NCBI RefSeq assembly: GCF_032911225.1
Contig: NZ_CP136600.1
Coordinates: forward strand, 558,001-622,000
DNA: 64,000 nucleotides
Reading direction: 5' to 3'
Source: Thalassotalea fonticola
GTDB lineage: Bacteria; Pseudomonadota; Gammaproteobacteria; Enterobacterales; Alteromonadaceae
The notes under the pieces: generated by a model
Database searches by the model: none
Seen by the model: the letters and a program-made list of their open reading frames with translations, nothing else
What the model was told of the DNA's origin: nothing
Shown here: positions 36,304 to 44,935 of the stretch, one piece after another
Numbering within the stretch: position 1 is the first letter of the stretch
Layout: each line of letters opens with the position of its first letter
Translations under genes and position numbers: made by a program

Positions 36304-37209
36304 TTAGTTTTCTAAACCATGCACACAGCGAAGCAGAGTAGTTTCAGCCGTTTGCAAATGTTTTTCCAAACTCATGATAGAACCAGCAGTATTGTGCGTA
36401 ACCAGGTTGTTTAACAAGTCTATATGCTCATTAATTGCAACTGTGAAGCGTTCCAGTTCACCGGTTTTATCCCATTGGTAATGGTAATGACAAACAAATG
36501 AGACAATATCGAAAAACTGACTGGTAAATCGGTTTTTCGTACTTTTTTGAATGGTAAAGTGTAATTCTCGGTCTAAATCCGCAAATTCAAGATAGCGATT
36601 TTCCATATCGGCTTGAACTTCTTCATGTTTGGCCAATAGCTCTCGCAGTTCTTGCCAAACGGCATGTTCCTTTGGCAGCTTTAATAATTCAGTAATGGCG
36701 CGCATTTCCACCATTTCTCGAAACGATATCAATTCCCGGGCAAATTCTTCATCAAACTTGACCATTTTCCAACGACCACGGGGTATTTTTTCTATCAAGC
36801 CGTTGTTTGAAAATTTGATTAAAAATTCACGCACCGTAATTGTGGTACAACCGGAACTCTTGGCCAAACTTAATTCCGAAAACCTGTCGCCAGGTAATAA
36901 TTTGCCGGTATGAATAAGGTTGAGAAAATACTTTTCTATTTGTACATCTTTGGTCGAGTTTTTATTTTCGATATTATAATAATCTGTTGCTACTGGCTGA
37001 CGTAATACAACTTTATTCGGACCATCTCTTTTAATGATGCCAGCTTCGCATAAATGCTCAACACAAACCCTAACAGTGGTACGGCTGATGCTTAACAGCT
37101 TAGTTAATTCAATATCATTAGGCATAATATCTACACCATCTGGTAAGTCGACGATAAGCTTAAGCATACTGTTTATGGATTGTTTAAATAGGTAGGTTTT
37201 TTTACTCAC
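36304..37209 (-). CDS. GntR/FadR-type regulator with two winged-helix domains
   Basis: This 301-residue protein has a first GntR-like winged helix at about 8-70 (NDIELTKLLSISRTTVRVCV, then AGIIKRDG), a second at about 88-150 (FSELSLAKSSGC, TITVREFLIKFSNNGLIEKI) and a FadR C-terminal (FCD) effector domain (about 155-295). Ordinary FCD regulators have only one DNA-binding domain and about 230-250 residues. It lies between the fucose operon and the TonB-dependent receptor and is the likely regulator of both. The ligand may be a fucose intermediate. Confidence 0.85.
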   Translation of the reverse strand: MSKKTYLFKQSINSMLKLIVDLPDGVDIMPNDIELTKLLSISRTTVRVCVEHLCEAGIIKRDGPNKVVLRQPVATDYYNIENKNSTKDVQIEKYFLNLIHTGKLLPGDRFSELSLAKSSGCTTITVREFLIKFSNNGLIEKIPRGRWKMVKFDEEFARELISFREMVEMRAITELLKLPKEHAVWQELRELLAKHEEVQADMENRYLEFADLDRELHFTIQKSTKNRFTSQFFDIVSFVCHYHYQWDKTGELERFTVAINEHIDLLNNLVTHNTAGSIMSLEKHLQTAETTLLRCVHGLEN

Positions 37210-37756
37210 GTTTGATCCTTCAGCTGTAGTTATTTTGGAATAAAATCAATCTAAAATAGGTTGGACTGGTTTTTTTATAATTAATCATACCAGAGATTCT
37301 GCAGTAATAGTATGGCATATATAATTTACTGTATTTTTTATGGTTAGGAGACAGAGAGCTACCTTATCAATTCAAATAATTACTCCTCTGCAAAAAAGAG
37401 CGAGGCTGGAGAAACATTTTAAATGTAATCCAATCAAGTTCAGGTTGTCTTCAGGTTACTCCGCTTTAATGAGTTATTTATTTTTTAATTGTGTAACAGT
37501 GCGCACCATAAGCTTTAGTGTCATTATTTATCTTGTTTTTATTATATTTAAAAGGATTGGTTGATTGGGTGTGACACTATGCATGACATTTGACTGAGCA
37601 GTATCTTTTAGTATTTAAAATTTATATTATTCAGTTTGAATTGCCTATTCCTACTGCCTGTTACATATTTCGCAAGATTTATACAGATTCTTTACATTTT
37701 TCTTTACTTTTAATCTCAGAGTATGTAGCTTGTGTATTATTAAATATAAAAACATT
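37210..37756. other. Intergenic region between the regulator and the receptor
   Basis: This is a 547-bp AT-rich stretch with no supported gene. A 74-codon frame at 37340-37564 has no ribosome site or family features. A CTGGT...ACCAG palindrome near 37269-37296 lies just upstream of the regulator start and could be its autoregulatory site. Confidence 0.4.
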
Positions 37757-37797
37757 CTGAATCAAGCCTGAATCAAGCCTGAATAATCAGACTGAAC
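37757..37797 (+). promoter_or_regulatory. Direct repeats upstream of the TonB-dependent receptor
   Basis: CTGAATCAAGC occurs twice head to tail (37757-37767 and 37768-37778), followed by CTGAATAATCAGA and CTGAAC. The 11-bp period, one helical turn, suggests cooperative binding of a regulator. It lies about 65-105 bp before the receptor start. No clear sigma-70 pair was identified beside it. Confidence 0.4.
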
Positions 37798-37862
37798 AAA
37801 TGTAGATCGAGATAAGTTAACTTAAGTAAATCGATCATTAAAATTGAAACAGTGGGGGAACA

Positions 37863-40800
37863 ATGAAGCAATTACCTCGAAAGAGAAAAATAGTTATTGC
37901 CTGTGCACATGCTATGACATTATTGATTGCACAACAAGCATATTCAGCCGAAGATGCTGTGACTGAAAAAGAGTCAAATAAAGCACTCACCGAAACTTCT
38001 GCTAAAGAAGGGGAACTGCAGAGCGGTGTAGAAATTATTGAAGTTACTGGTTATCGCAGTTCACTAGAAAAAGCCTTAGACAAAAAACGTGAAGCCAATG
38101 GTGTCATTGATTCCATTATCGCCGAAGACATTGGCAAAATGGCGGATGCTAACGCAGCTGAGGCGATGCAGCGTATTACTGGCGTGTCAATAAATCGCGA
38201 TGGTGGTGAAGGAACAACCGTAAGTATTCGTGGTTTAGGCCCGGAAATGAATCAGGTGTCAGTGAATGGTCAAACCATAGCTGGTGGCAGTGATGGTGGT
38301 GCAGTTAGTTTTGATACTATGTCGGCAGATATGCTTAGTGCCATTGAAATAGTCAAGAGCCCTAGTGCACATACCGAAGAAGGTAGTTTAGGCGGTAAGA
38401 TAAACTTAAAAACAGTGCGCCCTCTGGACCGCAAGAATCCATCTTTTACCGGCCAAATTAAACAAAGCTATAACGAACTCGCCGATGAAAACGATCCGAC
38501 ATTCCAACTGAATTACATTAATCAGTTTATGGATAGCACTATCGGCGTTGCATTAAATGCAACTTACGAGCGTCGTCGTAGCCGCGCTGACAGAGCATTT
38601 ACCTATGGCTGGGAAGGAAATCAATTTAGTCATGACACCAGTGGTCGTGCTTATATGAAAGACGACAATGGCACCTTATATCGTCAGGATAAAAACTCAG
38701 GGCAAATATTTGATGCTAATGGTGATGCTGTTGAAGGTATCGACCCAAACTCAATAACTGAGCAAGAGCAATTAGGATACCTGCCGACATTTTTAATCTC
38801 AGAATACGAAGAGCAAGACCGAATACGTAAAGGTGTGAGTTTTACCCTTGAATATAAGCCTACCGATACCTTCCACACCTATTTAGACTTATCACACACG
38901 CAACTTGATACCACACGTGATAAGTCAATGCTAAGACATAGCTATAAACGTGGCGCAAACGGTACTTTTTCTAGTGACGACTTAGGTTTGCATACCGGCG
39001 CAGAAATAGATCCAAATTCTGAAACCATTACTCATTTAACCAATATGAAAGGGTCTCGACAATTAATCCTGCAAAAACAAGAAGAGCTAACCGAGACTTC
39101 TGTGGCAAGTTTAGGTTTTGATTATGATATTGATACTTGGAATATTTCCGGCCGGATTGGTTATTCATTGACGACACAAGAGTGGCCGAACGATAATCGT
39201 TTTAACTTTCAAACCGGCGAAATGCTGCATGGTTACACTTTAGCAAATAATCCACAGCTGCCTGAATATATTTGGGCGAGTAAATATGCTGATGGCGCTG
39301 ACTTAATTGCTCATCCGCCGACTCATCCTGATAATAACAAAGCATTTGGTGATCAATTAATTGATGGTAACTATTATTTTAGCCCGGCATCAACACACAA
39401 TACTCTAGGTCAAGTTTGGGAAAATCAGCGTGATCTGGATGATTCAACGTTAACCGCACAGTTGGATTTTACCTACTTACTCGATTCTGACCACTTTTCA
39501 GCCGTAGAATTTGGGGTTAAATACACAGACCGCACTACTGAGCGTTATCAAGCTGAGAATCTTCTGAGTCTGTCGGCCAATTTACCATCGATGAAAAACA
39601 CTGTCTATTTGGATGATGGTGCGTTAGCAACTGACTTTCCAGTAGATGATTTCTTAGAAGGTGAAGGTAGAAGCTCCGGACCAATTCAAGGAGTGGTGGA
39701 TAGTTGGTCTTTTGGTGATTTCAACCAAATAAACAAAACCGTACTTGCACAATACAATAGCTCTTATAATGAATCGATCACCGATTTATCGAAAATGCCG
39801 TGGCAACTTGACTTGCGCAACAGTTATGACGTTGATCAGCAATTCTTAGCGGGTTATATACAGGTTAATGTCGATACCTTAGATGGTCGTTTAGTTGGTG
39901 ACTTTGGTGTACGTGTGGTACAAACCGAAAATGACTCTTCTGGCTATGGTGGTGGTAAAGTTGACGATGTTGCCTGTACCTATTCTGAAGACCTGTTTGA
40001 ATTAGAGCAATGTGCAGCACAATTCCAACGGGTGACTGCCGAGCATGAATATACCGAAGTACTACCCTCTGCTAATTTCCGTTATGCATTAACCGATAAT
40101 TTATTAACACGTGTTACCGCAAGTAAGGCGATGGCGCGACCAACCATCTTTCAAATGGCGCCTTATGTTAAAGAGAATGTCAGTGAAAATGCTCCGGATA
40201 ACGCGAGTCGTCGCTCTGGCAACCCTTTTCTAGACCCAATGGTGGCCTGGCAATACGATTTAACCATGGAATGGTATTTCCAAAAGGGTGGTATTTTAGC
40301 CGGTGGTGTCTTCTATAAAGACATAGATACGTTTATTTATAACCGGACGGATATTGTCGATGAAGTGATGCTTGATGCAGATGACAATGCTTACATAGGT
40401 AATTATGGCGATGGCGAGAATCCAGATTTTCGTGAGATCCGTCCATATAAAACTACCCGCCCGGTAAATGGCGAAGGTGCTTCAATAGTTGGTGTTGAAG
40501 CCAATTATCAGCAAAGTTTTGTTGCTTTACCTGGTGACTGGGCAGGCTTAGGAGTGGCAGTTAATTATACCTATGCCGATTCAGAAGCCACTTATGTCGG
40601 TTCTAATGATCAAGGCGAAGAAGTCGAAGTAGAAACAGCCTTTCAGGGTCAATCAAAGCATACGTACAATGCCAGTGTTTACTGGGAAAAGTACGGCCAC
40701 TCAATTCGCTTAAGTTATAACTACCGTACCGAATCGTTGTATCAGCCTATTTCATCGACTAAAGATATGATTTGGAGTGACGATTACGGACAACTCGATT

Positions 40801-40997
40801 TTGCCGCAAGATACAAAATTAATAAAGACTTAAACGTTGGTTTTCAAGCCGTTAATTTAACAGAAGAAGTGCCATACCGGTACCATACCAATGCATGGGA
40901 TGGTAACCCTGTTGATGACGACGTTTATGAAAATCGCCTAAGTTCGTACACCGTTAACGGTCGAACTTTCCGCTTAACGTTAAATGCTACATTTTGA
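37863..40997 (+). CDS. TonB-dependent receptor (Caulobacter-type), polysaccharide uptake
   Basis: This outer-membrane active transporter has 1044 residues. A signal peptide (about 1-29, ending QQAYSA) is followed by a TonB box-like IIEVTGYRSS near residue 60 and the plug domain (MADANAAEAMQRITGVSINR, VSIRGLGPEMNQVSVNGQ). A large 22-strand barrel ends in the aromatic C-terminal strand TFRLTLNATF. This receptor type is common in marine glycan loci and imports oligosaccharides with energy from TonB-ExbBD. GGGGG precedes the ATG. With the fucose genes adjacent, its cargo is probably a fucose-rich oligosaccharide. Confidence 0.93.
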   Translation: MKQLPRKRKIVIACAHAMTLLIAQQAYSAEDAVTEKESNKALTETSAKEGELQSGVEIIEVTGYRSSLEKALDKKREANGVIDSIIAEDIGKMADANAAEAMQRITGVSINRDGGEGTTVSIRGLGPEMNQVSVNGQTIAGGSDGGAVSFDTMSADMLSAIEIVKSPSAHTEEGSLGGKINLKTVRPLDRKNPSFTGQIKQSYNELADENDPTFQLNYINQFMDSTIGVALNATYERRRSRADRAFTYGWEGNQFSHDTSGRAYMKDDNGTLYRQDKNSGQIFDANGDAVEGIDPNSITEQEQLGYLPTFLISEYEEQDRIRKGVSFTLEYKPTDTFHTYLDLSHTQLDTTRDKSMLRHSYKRGANGTFSSDDLGLHTGAEIDPNSETITHLTNMKGSRQLILQKQEELTETSVASLGFDYDIDTWNISGRIGYSLTTQEWPNDNRFNFQTGEMLHGYTLANNPQLPEYIWASKYADGADLIAHPPTHPDNNKAFGDQLIDGNYYFSPASTHNTLGQVWENQRDLDDSTLTAQLDFTYLLDSDHFSAVEFGVKYTDRTTERYQAENLLSLSANLPSMKNTVYLDDGALATDFPVDDFLEGEGRSSGPIQGVVDSWSFGDFNQINKTVLAQYNSSYNESITDLSKMPWQLDLRNSYDVDQQFLAGYIQVNVDTLDGRLVGDFGVRVVQTENDSSGYGGGKVDDVACTYSEDLFELEQCAAQFQRVTAEHEYTEVLPSANFRYALTDNLLTRVTASKAMARPTIFQMAPYVKENVSENAPDNASRRSGNPFLDPMVAWQYDLTMEWYFQKGGILAGGVFYKDIDTFIYNRTDIVDEVMLDADDNAYIGNYGDGENPDFREIRPYKTTRPVNGEGASIVGVEANYQQSFVALPGDWAGLGVAVNYTYADSEATYVGSNDQGEEVEVETAFQGQSKHTYNASVYWEKYGHSIRLSYNYRTESLYQPISSTKDMIWSDDYGQLDFAARYKINKDLNVGFQAVNLTEEVPYRYHTNAWDGNPVDDDVYENRLSSYTVNGRTFRLTLNATF

Positions 40998-41005
40998 TTA
41001 TTAGC

Positions 41006-41031
41006 ACGTATTAAGAAAATTCTTAATACGT
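41006..41031 (+). terminator. Perfect 12-bp hairpin after the receptor gene
   Basis: ACGTATTAAGAA and TTCTTAATACGT are separated by only two bases. There is no long T-tract, so it may weaken or process the transcript between the receptor and the propeller protein instead of ending it. Confidence 0.45.
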
Positions 41032-41108
41032 TAATTTAAGAGATTTGGCGAGTTAACAAGTTAACCGCTAATTAGAACTACATAATTATAAAACGAGGGG
41101 AGCCATTA

Positions 41109-44100
41109 ATGAATGCTCACTTATTTAATAAAACAACTAAAATTGCGACCGTGTTATTTTTAGTCTCACAACTAGGGTTGGCTACTGCAGCTGAACCAGT
41201 ATTTTTGAATAATGCAGTGCAGTTAGAGGACCTTGTTCCTGTAGGTAAACATATAAATGCAGAGATTGAAGATGGCCTTGGTGCCCCCTCTATCGCCGCA
41301 GCTATACAACAAGCTATGGTAATAGATAGTAATAATACCGTTTATTCAGCCTATATGGATAAGGCCGATAATAAAGCTTATGTGACCAAATTGGTGAACA
41401 ATCAATGGCTAGCGGCTTCACCTGTGGATGTCGATGGTGATGCTGAAACGGTAGGCGATGTCTCAGAACAAGAAATGACGGCCAAAGAGCAAACCGCTCA
41501 GTTATTTTTAAAAAATCGCTCGTTAGGTTTGGCAATCAGTTCAAATGATGAACCGCACATTGCTTACCCGACTGTTGATGGCCAAATCATGGTAAAAAAA
41601 CTAGTGTTAGACGTAAACGGCGATGCGACATCCTGGGAATCATTGCCGAGTATTTCGGCAACTGGGGTGCAATATTTACGCTTAGCCTTAGATTCAAAAA
41701 ATGCACCCTATGTATTGTATGGCAGTAGTGTTAATAATTTGGCGCAGCTTACCTTAGTGAAATTAGAGGGCGATAGCTGGGTTGTTCAGGGAAACTCTGG
41801 GGATCAAGCTCGAGAAACGACTAAAGTCATGGTGCAAAATAATGTGATTGAGGCTGGATTTGCCTTGGCGGATGATGTCCCTTATATCGCATTTGACAGT
41901 AACCAGGCTGGTCTAACCAAAAACCAGCTTTATGTACAGAAACTGCAAAATGATGCCTGGGTGACTGTAGGCTCGCGTAATATACATAAAGATGTAGGTA
42001 ACATCCGCGCGGTTGAAATGACAGTGTCTAACGATAATGTTCCGTATGTATTAACCGAGTCTTTTTCACACAGGATGGCCGTGGTTAAATTTACCGGCGA
42101 AACCCTCGAAGATGACTGGACTTCAATAGGTCGTGGTATCAATCAAAATTTCCAAACACAAAGTTTCAGTTCGATCCCTGTCGATATTCAAATAAAAGTT
42201 GATGCTAGTGGTACACCTTATATTGTGTATCAAGACATTAATTCACGTCCTGAAAGCCGTATTCGGGTGTTACGGTTACAGCCGGCTTTAGTCGATGGGG
42301 TGTTACAGGATATTTGGCAAGAAATGGATATATCTGCAGCATCGTTAACCTCCGCCGATACCACTACGCATTCGCATCGCTACAACAATGTAGTATTTGA
42401 TAAGTACGCTCGCCCTTATGTGGTATATCAAGATGGCGGCACTGGCCATGACAGTAAATCAAGAGTATTGAGAGCCAGTGTTGCTAATAACAGTGCAGCG
42501 ATGACTTTTTCGGTATTAGAAAATACCCGTTTTGCCGGTCAATTTGACCTTGAAACCGCAGAACTCGGTAATGTATTCGATGACATCACGCTTAGCCTGT
42601 CAGGACGAGATAAGGATGCGTTTGACTCTGCGGCATTGACACAAGGACAGTTGTTGTTAAAAGCAGAAGCGGGAGCTCAGTTTACTGTACCTAGTTACGC
42701 ATTAAATGTTACGGCAACAAACTCATTAAATGAAACCAGCGGTGAAATTCCCGTTATCGTTAATTTCATTCCGAGTGAAGATGAGGATGTTATCAATGCA
42801 CGACCATTTGCTTTTGAAGTATTTCAATGTGCAACCCCCTGTGATTTAACCCTTAACGAAGGTGAAGAGATATTTTTTGAAGCGATTAAAAGTAAGATTT
42901 CTCACTTTGAACTTAGTGGTGAATTACCCGAGGGGGCCAAATTTAACCTTGAAGACCCAAGCGTTGGTTTTACCGGCAATACCAGTTATAAATCTGCAGG
43001 TGTTTACCCGATAACCATTACCGCATTTCCTGTTGATTCTGAATCTGATCAAGCGCCGATTGAGTTAAGTTTAGTGATCATCGTTGAAAATGTTGCTATG
43101 GCTGTTGAAGTCGCTGATTACAGTATCATTCAAAATGAAATGGTTGATTATATTAATGCGCCGACAGTCGATGCCGCCGTCGAAAGTTTCAGTATCACAG
43201 GTAAGCCTGGTTGGGTTGGTGATGAAGGGTTTAATGGGCTCAATGGCGAATTAAAAGGTACGCCAAGTTTTGAAGATGCTGGTGAATATACTGGCATTGT
43301 CTCTGCCCACGGTTTCGATGGCGAGTTAATTGAATACCCGTTTTCTATTATTGTCGAGCAGGTTAATTTAGAGCTAAGAGACGAAGCGGAGCAATATCTG
43401 CCAGTAGCAGAAAACGGTCCTCACTTTGAAAATGTACTGTTTGAATACGCTCCGGATGTCACTGCCGCTAAGTATTTTACCATTTCAGGCAAGCCTGGCT
43501 GGGCTGTGTTTAGCCCTGTTTTAGGCGATGTTACCGGCAAACCAGACTATACCGACTCTGGCGAGTACAGTTTTACCATAACCGCTTTTGGCTTTGATAA
43601 TGAAGAGCCGCAAGTGACTACAGTTAACCTGACGGTTACTCATACCAATGCGCCGCCAACCATCGCAGCAGTGCCTTCGTTAACAACCATTGTGGATATT
43701 CCCACCATGACTTCAGATTATGGAACTCCGGTTTCAATCGATGTAATGCCTTATATCAGCGATGTTGACAGTGCCGAGTATGGTGATGTTGCCAGACTTG
43801 TTAGAGATGCCGATGCAGAGCAACTGGAGGAGGGAGTATTACCGTATTCTCATGATGGTTCAGGAATTTTAGAACAAGTGGCTAACGGCTTTATTTATAC
43901 GCCGAAACTGGGTGACCCGGAGATAGTTACCGTGACTTTCCATGCCACCGATGACAGTACTAAAGCCGTTAAAGTAAATGGTGTTATAGAAGATAAACTG
44001 GTTATTACCTCGCAATCATTTGGCATCAAGGTACAGGTTGTGAAAAAAGAATATTTTGAGCAGAGCTCAAGTGGAGGCTCTTGGGGTTGGCTACTGTTTG

Positions 44101-44150
44101 GCTTGATCTCTATTTTATTTGGCGCTCGTGCAGCAAAGAGGAATTCGTAA
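41109..44150 (+). CDS. Secreted beta-propeller protein with Ig-like repeats and C-terminal anchor
   Basis: No enzyme function is recognised. The 1013-residue protein has a signal peptide (ending LATAA). A seven-blade propeller at about 55-465 has blades repeating [VI]D-x3-[VAT]-PY[IV]-x-Y. The last blade carries DGGTGH, and a cadherin-like domain follows. Three Ig-like repeats (about 575-865; ITGKPGW and GTPSFEDAGEY in two of them) come next. The end, SSGGSWGWLLFGLISILFGA plus basic residues, resembles a GlyGly-CTERM signal for rhombosortase. It may be a surface glycan-binding protein working with the receptor upstream. GAGGGGAG precedes the ATG. Confidence 0.75.
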   Translation: MNAHLFNKTTKIATVLFLVSQLGLATAAEPVFLNNAVQLEDLVPVGKHINAEIEDGLGAPSIAAAIQQAMVIDSNNTVYSAYMDKADNKAYVTKLVNNQWLAASPVDVDGDAETVGDVSEQEMTAKEQTAQLFLKNRSLGLAISSNDEPHIAYPTVDGQIMVKKLVLDVNGDATSWESLPSISATGVQYLRLALDSKNAPYVLYGSSVNNLAQLTLVKLEGDSWVVQGNSGDQARETTKVMVQNNVIEAGFALADDVPYIAFDSNQAGLTKNQLYVQKLQNDAWVTVGSRNIHKDVGNIRAVEMTVSNDNVPYVLTESFSHRMAVVKFTGETLEDDWTSIGRGINQNFQTQSFSSIPVDIQIKVDASGTPYIVYQDINSRPESRIRVLRLQPALVDGVLQDIWQEMDISAASLTSADTTTHSHRYNNVVFDKYARPYVVYQDGGTGHDSKSRVLRASVANNSAAMTFSVLENTRFAGQFDLETAELGNVFDDITLSLSGRDKDAFDSAALTQGQLLLKAEAGAQFTVPSYALNVTATNSLNETSGEIPVIVNFIPSEDEDVINARPFAFEVFQCATPCDLTLNEGEEIFFEAIKSKISHFELSGELPEGAKFNLEDPSVGFTGNTSYKSAGVYPITITAFPVDSESDQAPIELSLVIIVENVAMAVEVADYSIIQNEMVDYINAPTVDAAVESFSITGKPGWVGDEGFNGLNGELKGTPSFEDAGEYTGIVSAHGFDGELIEYPFSIIVEQVNLELRDEAEQYLPVAENGPHFENVLFEYAPDVTAAKYFTISGKPGWAVFSPVLGDVTGKPDYTDSGEYSFTITAFGFDNEEPQVTTVNLTVTHTNAPPTIAAVPSLTTIVDIPTMTSDYGTPVSIDVMPYISDVDSAEYGDVARLVRDADAEQLEEGVLPYSHDGSGILEQVANGFIYTPKLGDPEIVTVTFHATDDSTKAVKVNGVIEDKLVITSQSFGIKVQVVKKEYFEQSSSGGSWGWLLFGLISILFGARAAKRNS

Positions 44151-44806
44151 TGAAAAAAATTATTTCTACAGTGGTTCTGGCAATGTTGATCACAAACTCT
44201 GCGTTGGCGGCAAAAAAATCGGTAGATAGTCCCTGGTATATACAAGCCAGTTTTGGTGAAGTGTTTGAAACCGATGCCGAAGAACAAGCGCTTAAGGATT
44301 TGAATAAACTCGGTTATACCGTTGAATCAATGTCTTTTGATAACTCTAAAAATAGCTATCAAGTCGAGTTGGGGTATCAGATGAGTGAACATTGGGCAGT
44401 GACTGCTGGCTATGTTGACTTTGGTGATACTGATTTTGATGTGCAAATTGACACTCCAAACGCCGACTTGTTGGTTAATGATATCGAAAAAGCTGCACCA
44501 CGTTTTGGCGACGGCAATACTTTTGGCCTTGTTTATAGCTACAAAGTTATTCCTGAAGTTGTACTTTCACTCGATGGTGGAGTGCTATTTTTGGAAAGCG
44601 AATACAATACCCAGGTGAATGTGGGTAGCGATGATGAGCCTGTATTCTATAAACAAACCACAAAAGACAGTTCGGTGCAATGGTACGCCAGTGCCGGCGT
44701 CAGCTATTTGTTTGATAAATTAGAAGTGGGTGTTTATTACCGCTACTACGACATAGATCATGTCAATTCACAATGGCTTGGTGCCCGCCTTGGCTATCAC
44801 TTCTAA
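44150..44806 (+). CDS. Outer-membrane beta-barrel protein (OmpA/OmpW-like barrel)
   Basis: This is a 218-residue protein with a signal peptide ending in NSALA and then alternating strands (WYIQASFGEVF, YQVELGYQMSEHWAVTAGYV, GLVYSYKVIPEVVLSLDGGV). It closes with LGARLGYHF, ending in Phe as outer-membrane barrels do. The predicted fold is an eight-stranded barrel. The ATG overlaps the previous stop by one base (TAATG), so it is made together with the propeller protein. A longer frame starting at 44081 lies inside that gene and is rejected. Its function is unknown. It may help to place or export its partner. Confidence 0.8.
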   Translation: MKKIISTVVLAMLITNSALAAKKSVDSPWYIQASFGEVFETDAEEQALKDLNKLGYTVESMSFDNSKNSYQVELGYQMSEHWAVTAGYVDFGDTDFDVQIDTPNADLLVNDIEKAAPRFGDGNTFGLVYSYKVIPEVVLSLDGGVLFLESEYNTQVNVGSDDEPVFYKQTTKDSSVQWYASAGVSYLFDKLEVGVYYRYYDIDHVNSQWLGARLGYHF

Positions 44807-44822
44807 ATTCAATTTTATCTAT

Positions 44823-44848
44823 GCTGGCAAAACCTGCCAGCAGTTATT
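44823..44848 (+). terminator. Hairpin after the barrel gene
   Basis: A 7-bp perfect stem GCTGGCA/TGCCAGC with a 5-nt loop is followed by AGTTATTGTTT. It is a plausible but imperfect terminator. Confidence 0.5.
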
Positions 44849-44935
44849 GTTTAAACATTAACTTAGCCAGACTCACCATAAAAATGATGTCTAACAAGGC
44901 TGGCAAAGTTACACCATGAATGTAAGGAATGAATA

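Noticed and set aside
37340-37564. 74-codon frame between the regulator and the receptor
   Set aside because: It has no ribosome site, unusual composition and no recognisable features. It is probably chance in an AT-rich leader.
44081-44149. Longer start for the outer-membrane barrel protein
   Set aside because: It overlaps the anchor of the previous gene. The start at 44150 gives a proper signal peptide and a one-base overlap typical of coupling.
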